From Chara braunii (taxonomy: Eukaryota > Streptophyta > Charophyceae > Charales > Characeae): 25,078 bases of DNA. The notes under the pieces were generated by a model. It was not told where the DNA came from and did not search any database. It worked only from the letters and a program-made list of their open reading frames with translations. The DNA lies in contig BFEA01000905.1 in the NCBI GenBank assembly GCA_003427395.1, forward strand, positions 371,999 through 397,076, given 5' to 3'. Position numbers and translations under genes: made by a program. Of the stretch, positions 9,335 through 19,787 are shown piece after piece; the first letter of the stretch is position 1; each line of letters starts with the position of its first letter.

Positions 9335-9951
9335 CCCTCGCTCGAATCCATCGAGGGTCGGGTGAGGTACAAGCTTCTTGTGCCCGTTATTTTCCTCCAC
9401 CGCCATAGCTTCCCGCAACCATTCTTTCTCATACCCTCCTATCCTACTTACTCTCTCCTGGATCTAACCTCACTGTCGAGGTCGCCCTAGCCCCAAACCT
9501 CTGTTTCGCATTTTCGATTGCCCGATTTCGTTAAGAATCGGGCAAGCTATGCACTCCGTTCGTCCACCATATCCGCCACTTCACACAACCATTCCTTCAC
9601 TAACCTTCTTCCCTACCAACTTTCGTCTAAAACTAACACTACCATCCAACTCGCCCGGGGCGAAAACCCCGGTATCGCGTCCTCTCTCTCTCGATTCCAC
9701 TTAGAATCAAGAGTTATCTGCCTTCTTGACCGTACTCGACTCACCCTTCCTCCATCCCTTTCGCTGCACGTATCCGGCGCGAAACCGCGCCAGACATATT
9801 CCTTCCCGTTTTCATTCTCGCGCGGTCTTTCTCTTTGCTAACTCTAATCCTACCGACATATTACTAAAACTAACCAAAAATCTAAGGTCGCCCGCCTCTA
9901 AGACATTAGGCGCGACCCTCTATTCGCCCATTTCTGTTAGGAAAACGGGCG
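9335..9951. repeat. Cluster of seven short hairpins in the LTR
   Basis: Inverted repeats lie at 9335-9357, 9518-9545, 9655-9672, 9688-9713, 9770-9797, 9886-9917 and 9925-9951. Equivalents lie 13488 bp further on in the right LTR. Stems are 5-11 bp and loops mostly 6-17 bases. The second is TTGCCCGATT/AATCGGGCAA in the left LTR but TTGCCTGATT/AATCAGGCAA in the right, a compensatory pair change. The fifth is a perfect 11-bp stem in the right LTR (GTATCTGGCGC/GCGCCAGATAC) and imperfect in the left. Confidence 0.7.
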
Positions 9952-10300
9952 CAATCACCTTTTCTCTCGTTCGCCATACTCCCTTACGTTGGCCTCGCCA
10001 TGCCCGACTTTCTTTCCACCTACGCACACATCCGCCTCAGCTATCCTCCTTGGTTCAGCCCTCTTCCCCCCGACTCCTCTCCTCTCACCCTCTTCGCGTG
10101 CTCGAATCCCCGGACGCACCCGGTGCAGCCTCGCATCCGGGTTCATCTGGCTCTCTTTCCTTCTGCTGCCCCGCTTCTCGCTGCGCTATTCGCTCCACCC
10201 GCTGCTGTCTGCGCTTCCCGACACGGTCTACCTCTTCGCTACTCGAACACCGTTCCGCCAGCGCCTTAGTGTGGCGGCCTTCATCGTTGCTCCGGCCAGC

Positions 10301-10375
10301 CCGAAGTGATCCTCGGGAAAAGCTAGTTATAGGACGGTTCGCCTGGTCTTTAGCCCCTATGCCCGAGACCAGCCT
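10301..10375 (-). other. Antisense LSU-rRNA-like piece near the LTR end (left copy)
   Basis: The stretch reads like the complement of the conserved nuclear LSU segment around CGAACCATCTAGTAGCTGG and GGGTATAGGGGCGAAAGAC. In the right LTR, GTCTTTCGCCCCTAT (23834-23848) is an exact 15-base match to that complement. The left copy (10346-10360) has one change. Flanking bases agree at perhaps two-thirds of positions. The orientation is opposite to the sense fragment at 10578-10690. Confidence 0.5.
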
Positions 10376-10577
10376 GCTTGGTTAATATTGCCCCCGCCAC
10401 ACTCTCCTCTGCACCTCCCTTGTCCTAGCAACCTGCCCCCTGCCTACTTCGTTCGGCCTCAACTCTCTTCAGTCCGACGATGCCCCGTGGTGGTCCGCCC
10501 ATCGGCCCGCTTTACTCCAGTGGAGTTCACCACCGCCTCTAACCCCCAAGAGGCAACCCCCTCACAGACAGCCGGTC

Positions 10578-10690
10578 ACAGAGTCAGAGGCGCGGCCTGC
10601 TGCAAAGGCCCTGGTGGACCGAGCCCTGTGCGGCTCTCGGTGGTAGTAGCAAATATTCAAATGAGAACTTTGAGGACCGACGAGGGGGGG
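10578..10690 (+). rRNA. Fragment of nuclear LSU (25S/28S) rRNA, sense, degenerate with a 35-base exact core
   Basis: Bases 10639-10673, starting GGTGGTAGTAGCAAATATTC and ending GAACTTTGA, match the conserved eukaryotic LSU rRNA block exactly as I recall it. Upstream, GAGGCGCGGC and GCTGCAAA also resemble LSU sequence but with gaps and changes. Downstream, GGACCGACGAGGGG corresponds to GGCCGAAGAGGGG. It is far too short to be a functional rRNA gene. It begins within 100 bp of the end of the left LTR and is absent after the right LTR. Confidence 0.75.
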
Positions 10691-12855
10691 GGGGAGTCCC
10701 GCGGCATACTCACACCCAAACCTCACACAACAGACGGCGGAACCGGGCAATACGCCCGTCAGTTGGCGCTTGCCTCTACCGTAAGCCAGGCCTCCACCAG
10801 CTGGCTCGCAGGTCGAACTAGTTGGCCCCGTCCTTCAAGATAGGCGGGATAAAGGAAATTTCGTCAACATCCGGACCACGCGGAACCCCAACCTCGGGTC
10901 TGGTTTTCAACAGCTCCACGATATACCGATTGAACCAGCCCCGTCGGTCTCACCGCGGGTCTTGGAATTGACAATTAATACTTAGAAAAAAAAAAACAAA
11001 AAAAAAACGGAACCCAGAAAAAAACGAAAGGACCCGGGATCGTTGTGTCGCCTACCCACGGCGCCGCACCTCCGTGGCTTCGAAGGATCGCACCTTGCCG
11101 TCGGTACTCCACGCCCGCCAAACTCCCGCACCTACCGCACGGAGGCCTGGTGCGCTTTCTCTCCCCCGCCCACTCTATTTACCCCATAGACGTCGTGTCG
11201 TAGTCGAAGCCGATCTCCACGCACGCGCCTATGTCTCAGCCAAAAGTACCGATAAAAGGAATGATACCTTTTAATCCTAGTTTAATCCAGAATAATAATG
11301 ATAAATAAAACAAGGCGACAGACGTCCGGGTCGGCTTTATAATCAACAGGAAGGAAATGTAATCACACGCGCCTTAAAACCTCGCGCCCACACACCCTTT
11401 ATTCTAGTCAACCATCAGTCGGGTAAACAACAGACACTGCCTCGACTCGCGCGGTATCCTCAAACTTTAAACTTATTTTTGTCACTTGCAAAAACCAGGG
11501 CGGATACCCTTGTATGGGTATTCGCGCCAACAGCTTATCGGACCATATTAAGCGACGTCCCCGTCGCTTCGCCAAATCAGAAAGTTATAAATTCATCCAC
11601 ACCCCAAATGCTGCCGAAAAGGAACCAATCCGATTAGCCGACAGAGTCAGGTTCGAGGCCTCCAACAATTTGTGCCCACACAACTATATGCTGCCAGGGT
11701 TTTAACCTGGGTTTCCATCGTCCTGACGCTAGGACGCCGGTGTATTACGCATCAATACTACAACATAAGTTTTAAAGGCCTCCTCAAACCGTCCTCTCCC
11801 CTTCGTCCTAGACAAACGCCGGCTTCTCGTTGAGTGCCCCTGTTAGACTCTTCCTCGTAAGCAGGGTCATACCCAGGGACCCGGACCTTAAATGAGACCT
11901 CGGAAGACACTCTTGCCTCCCTCTCGAAAATCCTTACAATCAAGCACATATATGTATATATATACTAAGATCCCATCTCAGCTCTTTCTGCAGTGTAGTA
12001 CAGAAACGCTAGGTCTCCATCCTGGCCCACCATAGTCTGGTTGATCGATCCAAATCTACGGCCTATCGCATTGTTACCTTAAAGACAGCATCCTCCGTTG
12101 GTTATGCAATGATAGGTTTTCTCCTGATAAGCATTCAATCAGGATTACCCAAAGGTCTCGACTCGTATCCCCCGCCATCCCATCGGAGTAATTTCCTGAG
12201 GCGTGCATAACCCCTTAAACTCTTACCCCGTTGGTAGACGTGGGTTCGCAGCCAGGTTGTGCTGGCTCGCAGCTATCCAATAGGGGTTGCGCCCTAGANG
12301 TGCTAACCTTTACCGTTTAGCTTGGTCTTCCTCAATATGCCTTAGGATTANNACAAGTGTCTAGANGGTGCNTCGCAAAACAGACCACAGACCCACTGCG
12401 GGACTACGTAGGGGTCTGTCTCACTTTTAAAGGTGTTTACCAGCTTCCTATGGGACAACATAGAAAACACGGCCCCTTCTCACGATTACAAACAGATTCA
12501 CCGCCAGGCTCACACAAGGCCGTGGCCTACTGACTTGATCAGAGACAGCAGACCACACATCCCATAACATCTTAATGCACTGACTTGCGACCTTCTAAGT
12601 TCCACCAATGATCCAAGCCGCAATTCTGGTTCCTCTGGTCAGACTTTATCAACTCAAACACTGCTTACCATGCCCTTAAATCTATCAACCACCTTTCACA
12701 AGAAGGAGGTCTTTCTCAATAGGTCTCCCAGCCATCCCTCTCTTTCTAGGATGAGCTATCACGCGACCCTTTTTAAAACACCTTTCTTTTGAAGATGAGT
12801 CTTCCAATAAACAACACTACCACCTTCCTTATTCTGAAGGGGTCTCAACCATAAA
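10691..12855. other. Element interior without a supported gene; A-rich tract
   Basis: No gene was found. There is an A-rich tract at 10986-11007 (twelve A, C, nine A), with further A runs to about 11030, which could be an old poly(A) or a slippage-prone site. A TA-rich stretch lies at 11947-11966. The remainder shows no recognisable structure. Confidence 0.4.
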
Positions 12856-12965
12856 ACAACTCAGACTGAGAGGCCTACTTATGGGTCATCTCCACAACTT
12901 CGATTACGAAACAACTCAGCCTGAGGGACTGCTTATGGGCCCCCTTCGCAACTCAACCATAAAAC
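12856..12965. repeat. Tandem repeat, two 55-bp units with small palindromes
   Basis: The units at 12856-12910 and 12911-12965 share ACAACTCAG, TTATGGG and the following CAACT. Each holds a near-palindrome (CTCAGACTGAG and CTCAGCCTGAG). Divergence between units is substantial. Confidence 0.6.
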
Positions 12966-13050
12966 ATCCGGCATGGTAAGTATTCGGGTCTCAGAGTCCC
13001 GCAAAATCCCTTAGGATCCTCACACTTCTGATACACAACAAACTGCACTG

Positions 13051-13111
13051 CCTCTCCTTATACTCGGCCCTATCCTGCTTGTAGGCAGGCCGCACGAGTA
13101 TACCGAAGAGG
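13051..13111. other. Nested hairpin, three stacked stems
   Basis: CCTCT (13051-13055) pairs with AGAGG (13107-13111), TATACTCG (13059-13066) with CGAGTATA (13095-13102), and CCTGC (13074-13078) with GCAGG (13085-13089). Together they form one long, internally looped hairpin. No coding potential. Confidence 0.6.
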
Positions 13112-14446
13112 AAACAGTTCACATCCATTCAATCTCATAAAATCCACACAATTCATGAGATGTTTCCCATACATCTATCACACGAAACCATCATATATCA
13201 GGATAAAACCACACATGTGAAAGTGATAGTGATCGTCATATATAATGAATAGTCGTAGAGAAACCTCTCAGCTCAATATATGTACAGGGGCATAATACCC
13301 CAACTCAAACGTGAACCAAATGGCCTCAAATTACATATGCACGCCCAGAGCTGAAAAATCTCAACCCAACCTGGTACCAGCATCACACAACGAAAGTCGC
13401 GCCCTCCCTAACAAAGATTAACACTGACCAAGTCCTGGTCAGGATGTAATCATACCCCTCGAATCAGAGGGATCCAAATAACTCAGAACATATCCAAATC
13501 TTGAACAAAGTAGGACTAAGCCCCCCCCCCTGTCCCGGATCCTAGGTCAGTGTTTCTGAAATATATGTCTAGAAGGAGTCAAGGATCACAATCAAAGTCA
13601 AGTCAATCCTTTTAATAAGGTCGCATCCTCGCATGATCTCCCAACGCACACAAGCGGACACTCTGGGCCATACCCTCATCCATATTCGCCTTCAACAATC
13701 CATACATGCGTGAGGCTCGTTTCCATGTTTGGGTCATGCTCTTGTTATCCTACCTTCAATTAGTCGCAAGAGCCTTAGAAAGGTATTTGTCCAACCCCAC
13801 CCTGGAGCCTCCTATGATCCATCATATATATTCAAGTCTCACGCAGTGCACCTCTAGGCTAGGGAGTCTATCCTCTCCCACATCAAGGTTTCCCCTCAAG
13901 CCCCTCAGATCTCTCTCATATATACAACCATCCGGACCTAAAACAGGGCGTAAGTCTCGTCTCTTCTTCTCTCAACCAATAGGTATAATGAAATAGACCC
14001 TTACTTAAAACTCACATCTCCACCCTAGACACTAGAGACATATCAATAACGCGATCCGAGGCAGACCTAACATACCCCACATATACAACCATTCTATTGG
14101 GGTCCCTTTTGCCTACAATTCAGGTCGTCTTGTCGGACCATTACTACGAAAACCCCTTCCCTCTCCACGTCGTGTCTTCTCAACTGGGGTTTTTCCCGCT
14201 CATCTCTGCAGCCTCCTCAAACTTCCAGGCCCTGCTTACCCAAACCCGTCTTCTCCACAATGCTCCTTCTTACCGCAAAACTCCTTTTCGTGTCCCTCAT
14301 CCCTGCAACCCATTTTGACATACCATGTCGACTAGCACATAGGGGCTCAGTCCATACGATTGGTTCGCCAACCACCCTAACTCTCATCTTCACCTATGTG
14401 TACAAGTCTATGAGAGACACACCCTAGCAGAATACATGGACACTCC
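13112..14446. other. Element interior without a supported gene
   Basis: Short open frames only, none with a recognisable product. There is a C-run at 13520-13529. No repeats of note were seen. Confidence 0.35.
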
Positions 14447-15121
14447 CTATCGGCCAACTGCTGCACGAACCTCTTCCCAGTCTACAACTCTTTTATTTGG
14501 GTCGTGCGAACTCGCATAAGCATCCACTACATTGGCCAGGTTCCTAAGTTCCTGGCTATAGGGCAAGAACCTTCGGTCCAGGTACAACCCATTTATCAAC
14601 TCGTGCGTGTACCTTTCGTACCCCCACTCTCGCGCCTTCACAGCAGTCTCTGTCGCGGCTTCCACCCTCGCCTGTCCCCCAAAATATACCTCTATCAAGA
14701 ACTATAGCAGGACAACTGGCAATGGGGCTGAGGGAAGTGCAAACTCTTCAGCGTGCTTGACCTCTACACGGGCCTCCACCTGCTCCTCTCCTTCCTGGAC
14801 CCTCTCATTCGTCCACTTTGCTGCGGCTTCCTCAGCTACCCTTAAAGGTCTTGCCAACAGGCTCCCATGCCCAAGTGCCAACTCAACCCCATGTAAGGCC
14901 CGAAATGAAGAGGGCGCATACAAAGTCACCCTTACGATCGCACAGTCCTGACCATCGTCAAAGACGGACTCGATCCAGGCAAAAATACCCTTGCCTATCA
15001 GTGCGCCCCACCAGGAAGAGATATACTCTCCCTCCCTGGCTCGCCTCGGCAAAGAAATCTCAAGCCCATTTTCCCCCTTGACAGGCAGCGTTTCATTGGG
15101 ATCTTCCTTCGCATAAGGCAT
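14447..15121 (-). pseudogene. Unrecognised minus-strand ORF split by one TAG
   Basis: On the minus strand one frame runs from ATG 15121 to TAG 14704-14702. After that stop it stays open to TAG 14449-14447, about 224 codons in all. The composition is protein-like: Trp-rich start (SSWWGALIGKG), alternating charged and Ala-rich helical segments (VRAA, VEAATETAVKAREW), and a Tyr/Leu-rich middle. The frame is also open for 12 codons upstream of the ATG. I recognise no family. It could be a remnant of an element-encoded antisense ORF or of a captured host gene. A chance open frame is less likely at this length but cannot be excluded. Confidence 0.35.
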
Positions 15122-18006
15122 CCTGAGTTGCCCTTGTTCCGGTCTGGATTTTGCCCATCACAGGAAAAACGTCCAGTATGCGCCTTCTGTTATCATAGTG
15201 GTAATCCTACTCTACCATCTTGCCTCTAAACCCTTATCCCCAGATCATCTTTCCCTTAAATCAGTCATTTCCAGCGTCTGCGACCACCCAACTTAGGGAA
15301 AATTTTATTGGTAATATACCATGGTGATAACATTTTCGCAAATACCAACTTCATAATAGTGATTACGCATAACGAATGGTATATTACTTAATAAGTAACG
15401 GATGCCAATAATGCCCTGCTAAGATTAATCCTGATACTCATGACGTATGCGTGTAGGAGAGTCTATTCGAAACAACCGATTATACCGAAGAGAGCCTTTT
15501 GCACAAATATCCATCTGAAATAAAACACCAAATACCCATCGATAAATTCCTCGAGTCATAACTCAAACATTAGTCAAATATCGCTTTTATCACCCAGGAA
15601 CGACACAATATACACGTCATATAGGCAGGTACCCCAAACATGAATCCAAAATGCAGTACAACCCACAGTAACTAGGATATACTCGTAGTCACGATCACAA
15701 CATGNTAGACACAACTTATTTCCAGGGGTTGTAACTGAAGAGCACAATACGCTTTNTACATAACAACATGAAGCCAACCCAANTGTCAGCCATATAACAA
15801 GATAACTCTCAAAACGTATCTTAGTTTATANAAGACANAATAAGACTGACAATGAGTAATTAGNATGATACAATTGTTACCCCCTTCATCTCTTAAGCGA
15901 AGCATATAGTGCAGAGGGGGGGTGTAATCTTCTTGAGATAGCATCTTGACTCCTGAGCTCCGCTCTAAAGATCAAGCCTCACCGCAAACCTTTCTGATTT
16001 CAGCGCTGGCACCTCACTGAACCTAATCATGGCCAGATGGTCAGCCCTATTCATTCCTGTCAGGACAACGGATAGCGGGTCCGCGCCCTTACAAATATGA
16101 TAGCCCTGCTTAATGCGAGGCGAATCTAGATCGCTACTCCCAAACCGCCCTCACTAAGTAGTAGCTGTTCCACCTGGCCATCACAACCTCAACGAAGGTA
16201 GCAAACCCTTTCCTCCTCTCTCAACAGATAATGTAGTCACCCTCCTATCATAGGATAGGTAACAACACCCCACTAATGGACTAGGAACATAATTTCGGCG
16301 TGGGTCTCACTATCATCCTTGAGACTGATAATCTGCTTCCTTAAGCCCCAACAAGGGAGTAACAACTGAAGAACACACTTCCATTGAGGACACATCATAC
16401 ACGCTGACTGACTCCCTCCAGGAAGAACCACCTTCCCCAGAAATGAGTCACCCCATTCACCTCTGGTCCCATGCCATACGTGGGTTTCATGCAAAGACTG
16501 TGTCCTCTTGGAAGACAATTTCATATATACACCATTGATCAAACACCAGAGCAAAAATAGGGTGAAAGTACACACACCCCGATAACCCAATAAAACCATC
16601 ATGAGAACCAATACACATATATTACAAATGCTTAAACATAGGTCTCTCTTCGGATCGGTCACTTACTAACCAAGTTATCACTGCTTCCCAAACTCTATCG
16701 GTAATCATGCCTAGACAATCCCCTAAATGACTCACCTCCCCGCCAACCGATACCATTAGGGGTCTAGGCTCAGTACTCATCGCAGTACCCATCATACCAC
16801 AACTTAATCTATATTCATGGGAAGGTCTTTGGCAATTAAACCCCTTTAACTCCGCCCTCATCAGTCATCCCCTCATCCACGCCGCTTACATACCAAAAGT
16901 TTCCCCTAAAGCGAAGCTCTATCGACCAAGGGAAGACGCCTCAACTTAACACCTCTACTTCCCAAGGCAGGCTTAGCTCAATATTCACGTAATAAGTCAA
17001 CTAGCCTTGTGGCTTTAACGATCACTAATAAAGCTTGCCTCAATAGGGGACATACCCATCAATGTTGATGCTGCCTCGACACAACCTAGGCCTCATCAGA
17101 CGTGCCACGTATCGCCCAATCACTTAAAAACACTCAGGATAGCAAGGTGCTCCCAGAAACAGTTGTTACATGCGTCAAAGTACGTAGGCGTGCAGCTTAG
17201 CATTTCCTCCCTCAAGCAAAACAGGCATACGCTTATAATCAGCACTTAACACTTAGACCACAACCTGAAGACATTCCCAACATTGGCCAGGGTATCAAGC
17301 AATCGACCATGTACGTCCAAAGAAAGCTTCTTCTTTTTGCCTAGTTCTCACAATCGCACACCAGGATATCGTTCCACCAGGGACAACGGTAGGCAGTCGT
17401 CATCCCTGGCAACGGCGCCACCTGTCGAGCGCATCGGTCCGGCACCGCACCAGGGCAGCGCGGGACCCTCTCGGCCGCGTCACGCAGAAGTTGGTCTAAA
17501 TCCTTCACCGCAAAATATTCATGGAGCTTCCGCAAGCCGCTCCAGCCGAGTGCGCCAGCCATACCTCCCGCGAGCCCCTACGGCAGGATAGGGCCTACGC
17601 GAGGCATGACTTACCTCCACCTTACGGGAGCTGTCACCTCCCTTCGGTGGGCGTATCCCCGCCGAGCTACCAGTCCACAGTACGAAAGTTGATTAGTTGC
17701 AATCGCAGAGGTGGACCAGCCGAGGGTGTTTCTCGTTCGCTGTAGCATAGGGGATACACGCGGTAATACGCCTCTATCGGACCCGCACGAGAACCGACAT
17801 CTTGGGGGGCTGAGGTCCCAAGTGCGACTCATCGTCGGTCGACTAGGACGCATCCCACTCACCACGCATACGCCGCACTACGAACACAAAAATAAAACAC
17901 ACACACACGCACACATCGAACAACGTGAAAACACTTCTAGTCCCTTAGTGGTCGTCCCATAACTTTCCGACGCAGAGATCGGATAGGCGTCGCGCGCGAG
18001 ACTTAG
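15122..18006. other. Element interior without a supported gene
   Basis: About 2.9 kb. A 129-codon minus-strand frame (16273-16662) is Cys/Leu-rich but shows no domain, and I do not support it. From about 17340 to 17900 the sequence is GC-richer with short inverted repeats, such as CCAGGG...CCCTGG near 17377-17410. This may be an older nested insertion. Confidence 0.35.
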
Positions 18007-18014
18007 TATAAAAA
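18007..18014 (+). promoter_or_regulatory. Candidate TATA box
   Basis: TATAAAAA in the context TTAGTATAAAAACCGCG, about 120 bp before the hairpin array. No gene or start site is identified, so this is only a sequence match. Confidence 0.2.
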
Positions 18015-18137
18015 CCGCGCAGACACAGGGCTAACTCATATCAACTCGCGATGCAAGAGTACCTAAGCAGTCGCAATGATGACGTAATATGTAGTGCTCA
18101 TAATCAAGCGGTCCCTCGTGGATTCGAGTACCGCTTA

Positions 18138-18353
18138 TGACACTCAAGTGTCAGACTCGAGGTGTCGTGAGGGTCTAATCCCTCACGATATTGCACGGCT
18201 GAAGGAATAGTCGTGCAAGCGCCGCGAGACCTCCGGCCTTTGGTCTGTCTCGGCAGGCAAGGCAAATAGACTCTGCACGGGGGCAAATTCCTTCCCTGCA
18301 GAGCCTAGGGCTTGGGATGTCCTGGACAAGGACCTTGAATCCCGGCCCAGGAC
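18138..18353. repeat. Array of six packed hairpins
   Basis: Stems: TGACACT/AGTGTCA (18138-18153); TCGTGAGGG/CCCTCACGA (18165-18188); TTGCACG/CGTGCAA (18191-18218); GCCG-AGAC/GTCTCGGC with a 2-base bulge (18221-18254); CTCTGCA/TGCAGAG (18271-18303); GTCCTGG/CCAGGAC (18319-18353). Stem sequences are unrelated to one another. Gaps between hairpins are 2-16 bases, so about 80% of this stretch lies inside a hairpin. Confidence 0.8.
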
Positions 18354-18364
18354 CAACGTCCGGC

Positions 18365-18372
18365 TATAAAAA
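18365..18372 (+). promoter_or_regulatory. Candidate TATA box directly after the hairpin array
   Basis: TATAAAAA in GGCTATAAAAAGCTC, 12 bases after the last hairpin. A purine-rich then pyrimidine-rich stretch follows at about 18381-18415. It could be a promoter of a nested LTR, but no transcript or gene supports this. Confidence 0.25.
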
Positions 18373-18883
18373 GCTCTAAAAAGCAAAAGGATAAGAGGGG
18401 GTCTCCCTTTTCTCTCAAGTCATAATCAGGTTAATCCTTGCGCACGATCAGAGTAAGCCGCGCGCGTACCCAAGGCGCGTATAAATATATACATAAGGTT
18501 TATTTATACAGGACGATCACTTCTCACAGTCACAGTGAGACTCCTCTCAGCCATATATGTATGTAATCGCAGGCAGTCACATCCAGAGTCTGAACCACAA
18601 CCATACCTGCAATCACATTAACGTTCCAACAAAAGTCAACGCACTACACGGGGTCAACTTCAACCATCTCTTGCACTCATACCCCTTGTTTTAACCATGC
18701 AGGCCTCACTCTTGTGCAGCTCCTCCAATAAAATACTCAGTACTCGTCTTTAAATGGCCATTCAAATAAAGTCCGGGCGAAAACACAACAAAACAGTTCA
18801 AATCACAAGGCTAAAGCCTTTAGGTTGAGTGGCATGAGTGGATTTGGAGTTGAATCGTAAACCGACGAATCGGCAACCGACCT

Positions 18884-18936
18884 GTTATCAGTGATAACGT
18901 TATCAGTGATAACAGAAAATGATCCTTGTAGGATCA
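18884..18936. repeat. Two abutting 15-bp palindromes plus a third hairpin
   Basis: GTTATCAGTGATAAC occurs twice with no gap (18884-18898 and 18899-18913). Each copy is a 6-bp inverted repeat around AGT. It is followed by TGATCCT-TGT-AGGATCA (18920-18936). The core resembles a two-fold symmetric protein-binding site such as a TetR-type operator, but nothing else supports that in this eukaryotic context. Confidence 0.75.
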
Positions 18937-19189
18937 AGCTGAACTAGTCCAAGTCCTGAATCGAGTGTCCAAGAAAGACATGTACCATAAAACAGGTCAA
19001 TGCCCAAGCGAAATCATCAGCATATGGGGGATGAACCTCCATAGCACATTGTCACTCAAAGTTATCTTCCAACTAAGTCTAAGCCTACCTCTAAGCCAGT
19101 GCCCAAAGGAAAGGTGGACTAATGGCAGAATCTCCCCTATTTATGGTGGATCGTCAGAATCGCCACCTGTCAAAATATAATCTTACTCC

Positions 19190-19560
19190 TTTAAACTAAG
19201 AAAATTTCGGCAGCGCTTCCCGTAGGAAAAGTGTTTTTCCAGAATTTATATCAGCTCAAATATGAAAACAGAAATAGTCTTTGACTTTCCAAAGTCCAAT
19301 TCTGTTTAACTCCCTGATTTAGCAAAAATTTGGGCAGCACTCCCTTTAAAAAGGAGACTTTCCATATTTTTACTAAGTCGTATATAAACTTTAGACAAGT
19401 TGAACTTTGACAAGTCGAAGTTTGACTAACTCCTTGGATTTGCAGAAATTTCGGCAGCGCTTCCCGTAGAGAAAGTAGTTTACCAAAATTTATACAAAGC
19501 CAAGTATGATAAAAGATCCCTGAAAATGCGAGAATTGATCTAAGTAAAAAAATTTAGCTC
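19190..19560. repeat. Three diverged tandem units of about 121 bp
   Basis: Each unit contains AATTTCGGCAGCGCTTCCCG or a close variant, at 19203, 19327 and 19447. An A-rich then T-rich stretch ending near AATTTATA or ATTTTTAC follows. The second unit has TTTGGGCAGCACTCCC. Small inverted repeats follow the conserved block in each unit (CTTCC/GGAA in the first, CTCC/GGAG in the second). No gene. Confidence 0.65.
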
Positions 19561-19787
19561 AGAAAATGCAGAAATTGAAACTAACTCCGATCGCTCTAGC
19601 ACGTGGCGAGTCTCTAAAGCAACTACCTGTCAAACTGAAACTCAGACCAAGTAATAGCCTCACTCAGTCACATGCAGGTCAAACCACAAAGGTAAGTACT
19701 TTCGTCATCCCAAGGTCAATTTAACAAACAATACTTCATAATCTTTCAATGATTTACCCCATTATACCCAGCTTACCTAAGGCGTAA

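Larger units (their letters stand above)
7819..10487. repeat. Left long terminal repeat of the element
   Basis: It matches 21307-23975 at a constant offset of 13488. Homology begins at TCTTCCAAGCTGCA and stops abruptly after GATGCCCCG. It has no supported gene. A Gln/Ser-rich open frame (7926-8225) is open in both copies but looks like low-complexity sequence. The right two-thirds are pyrimidine-rich and carry a cluster of hairpins (9335-9951). Four AGGTRAGT octamers and antisense LSU-rRNA-like pieces are described separately. Ns lie at 8792-8793, 8814, 8825, 8895 and 8942, which suggests that reads from near-identical copies were merged. Confidence 0.9.

Noticed and set aside
10578-10690. 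Functional rRNA gene
   Set aside because: Only about 110 bp resemble LSU rRNA, with gaps. No neighbouring 18S, 5.8S or rest of LSU was found.
10986-11007. Poly(A) tail of a processed retrocopy
   Set aside because: No upstream coding or SINE/LINE-like sequence and no target duplication was seen.
12037-12060. Similarity to the 5' end of 18S rRNA (CTGGTTGATC)
   Set aside because: Only ten bases agree and the following sequence diverges at once. Likely chance.
16273-16662. 129-codon minus-strand ORF with hydrophobic stretches
   Set aside because: No recognisable motif and no conserved neighbour. The length is plausible by chance in this AT/GC range.
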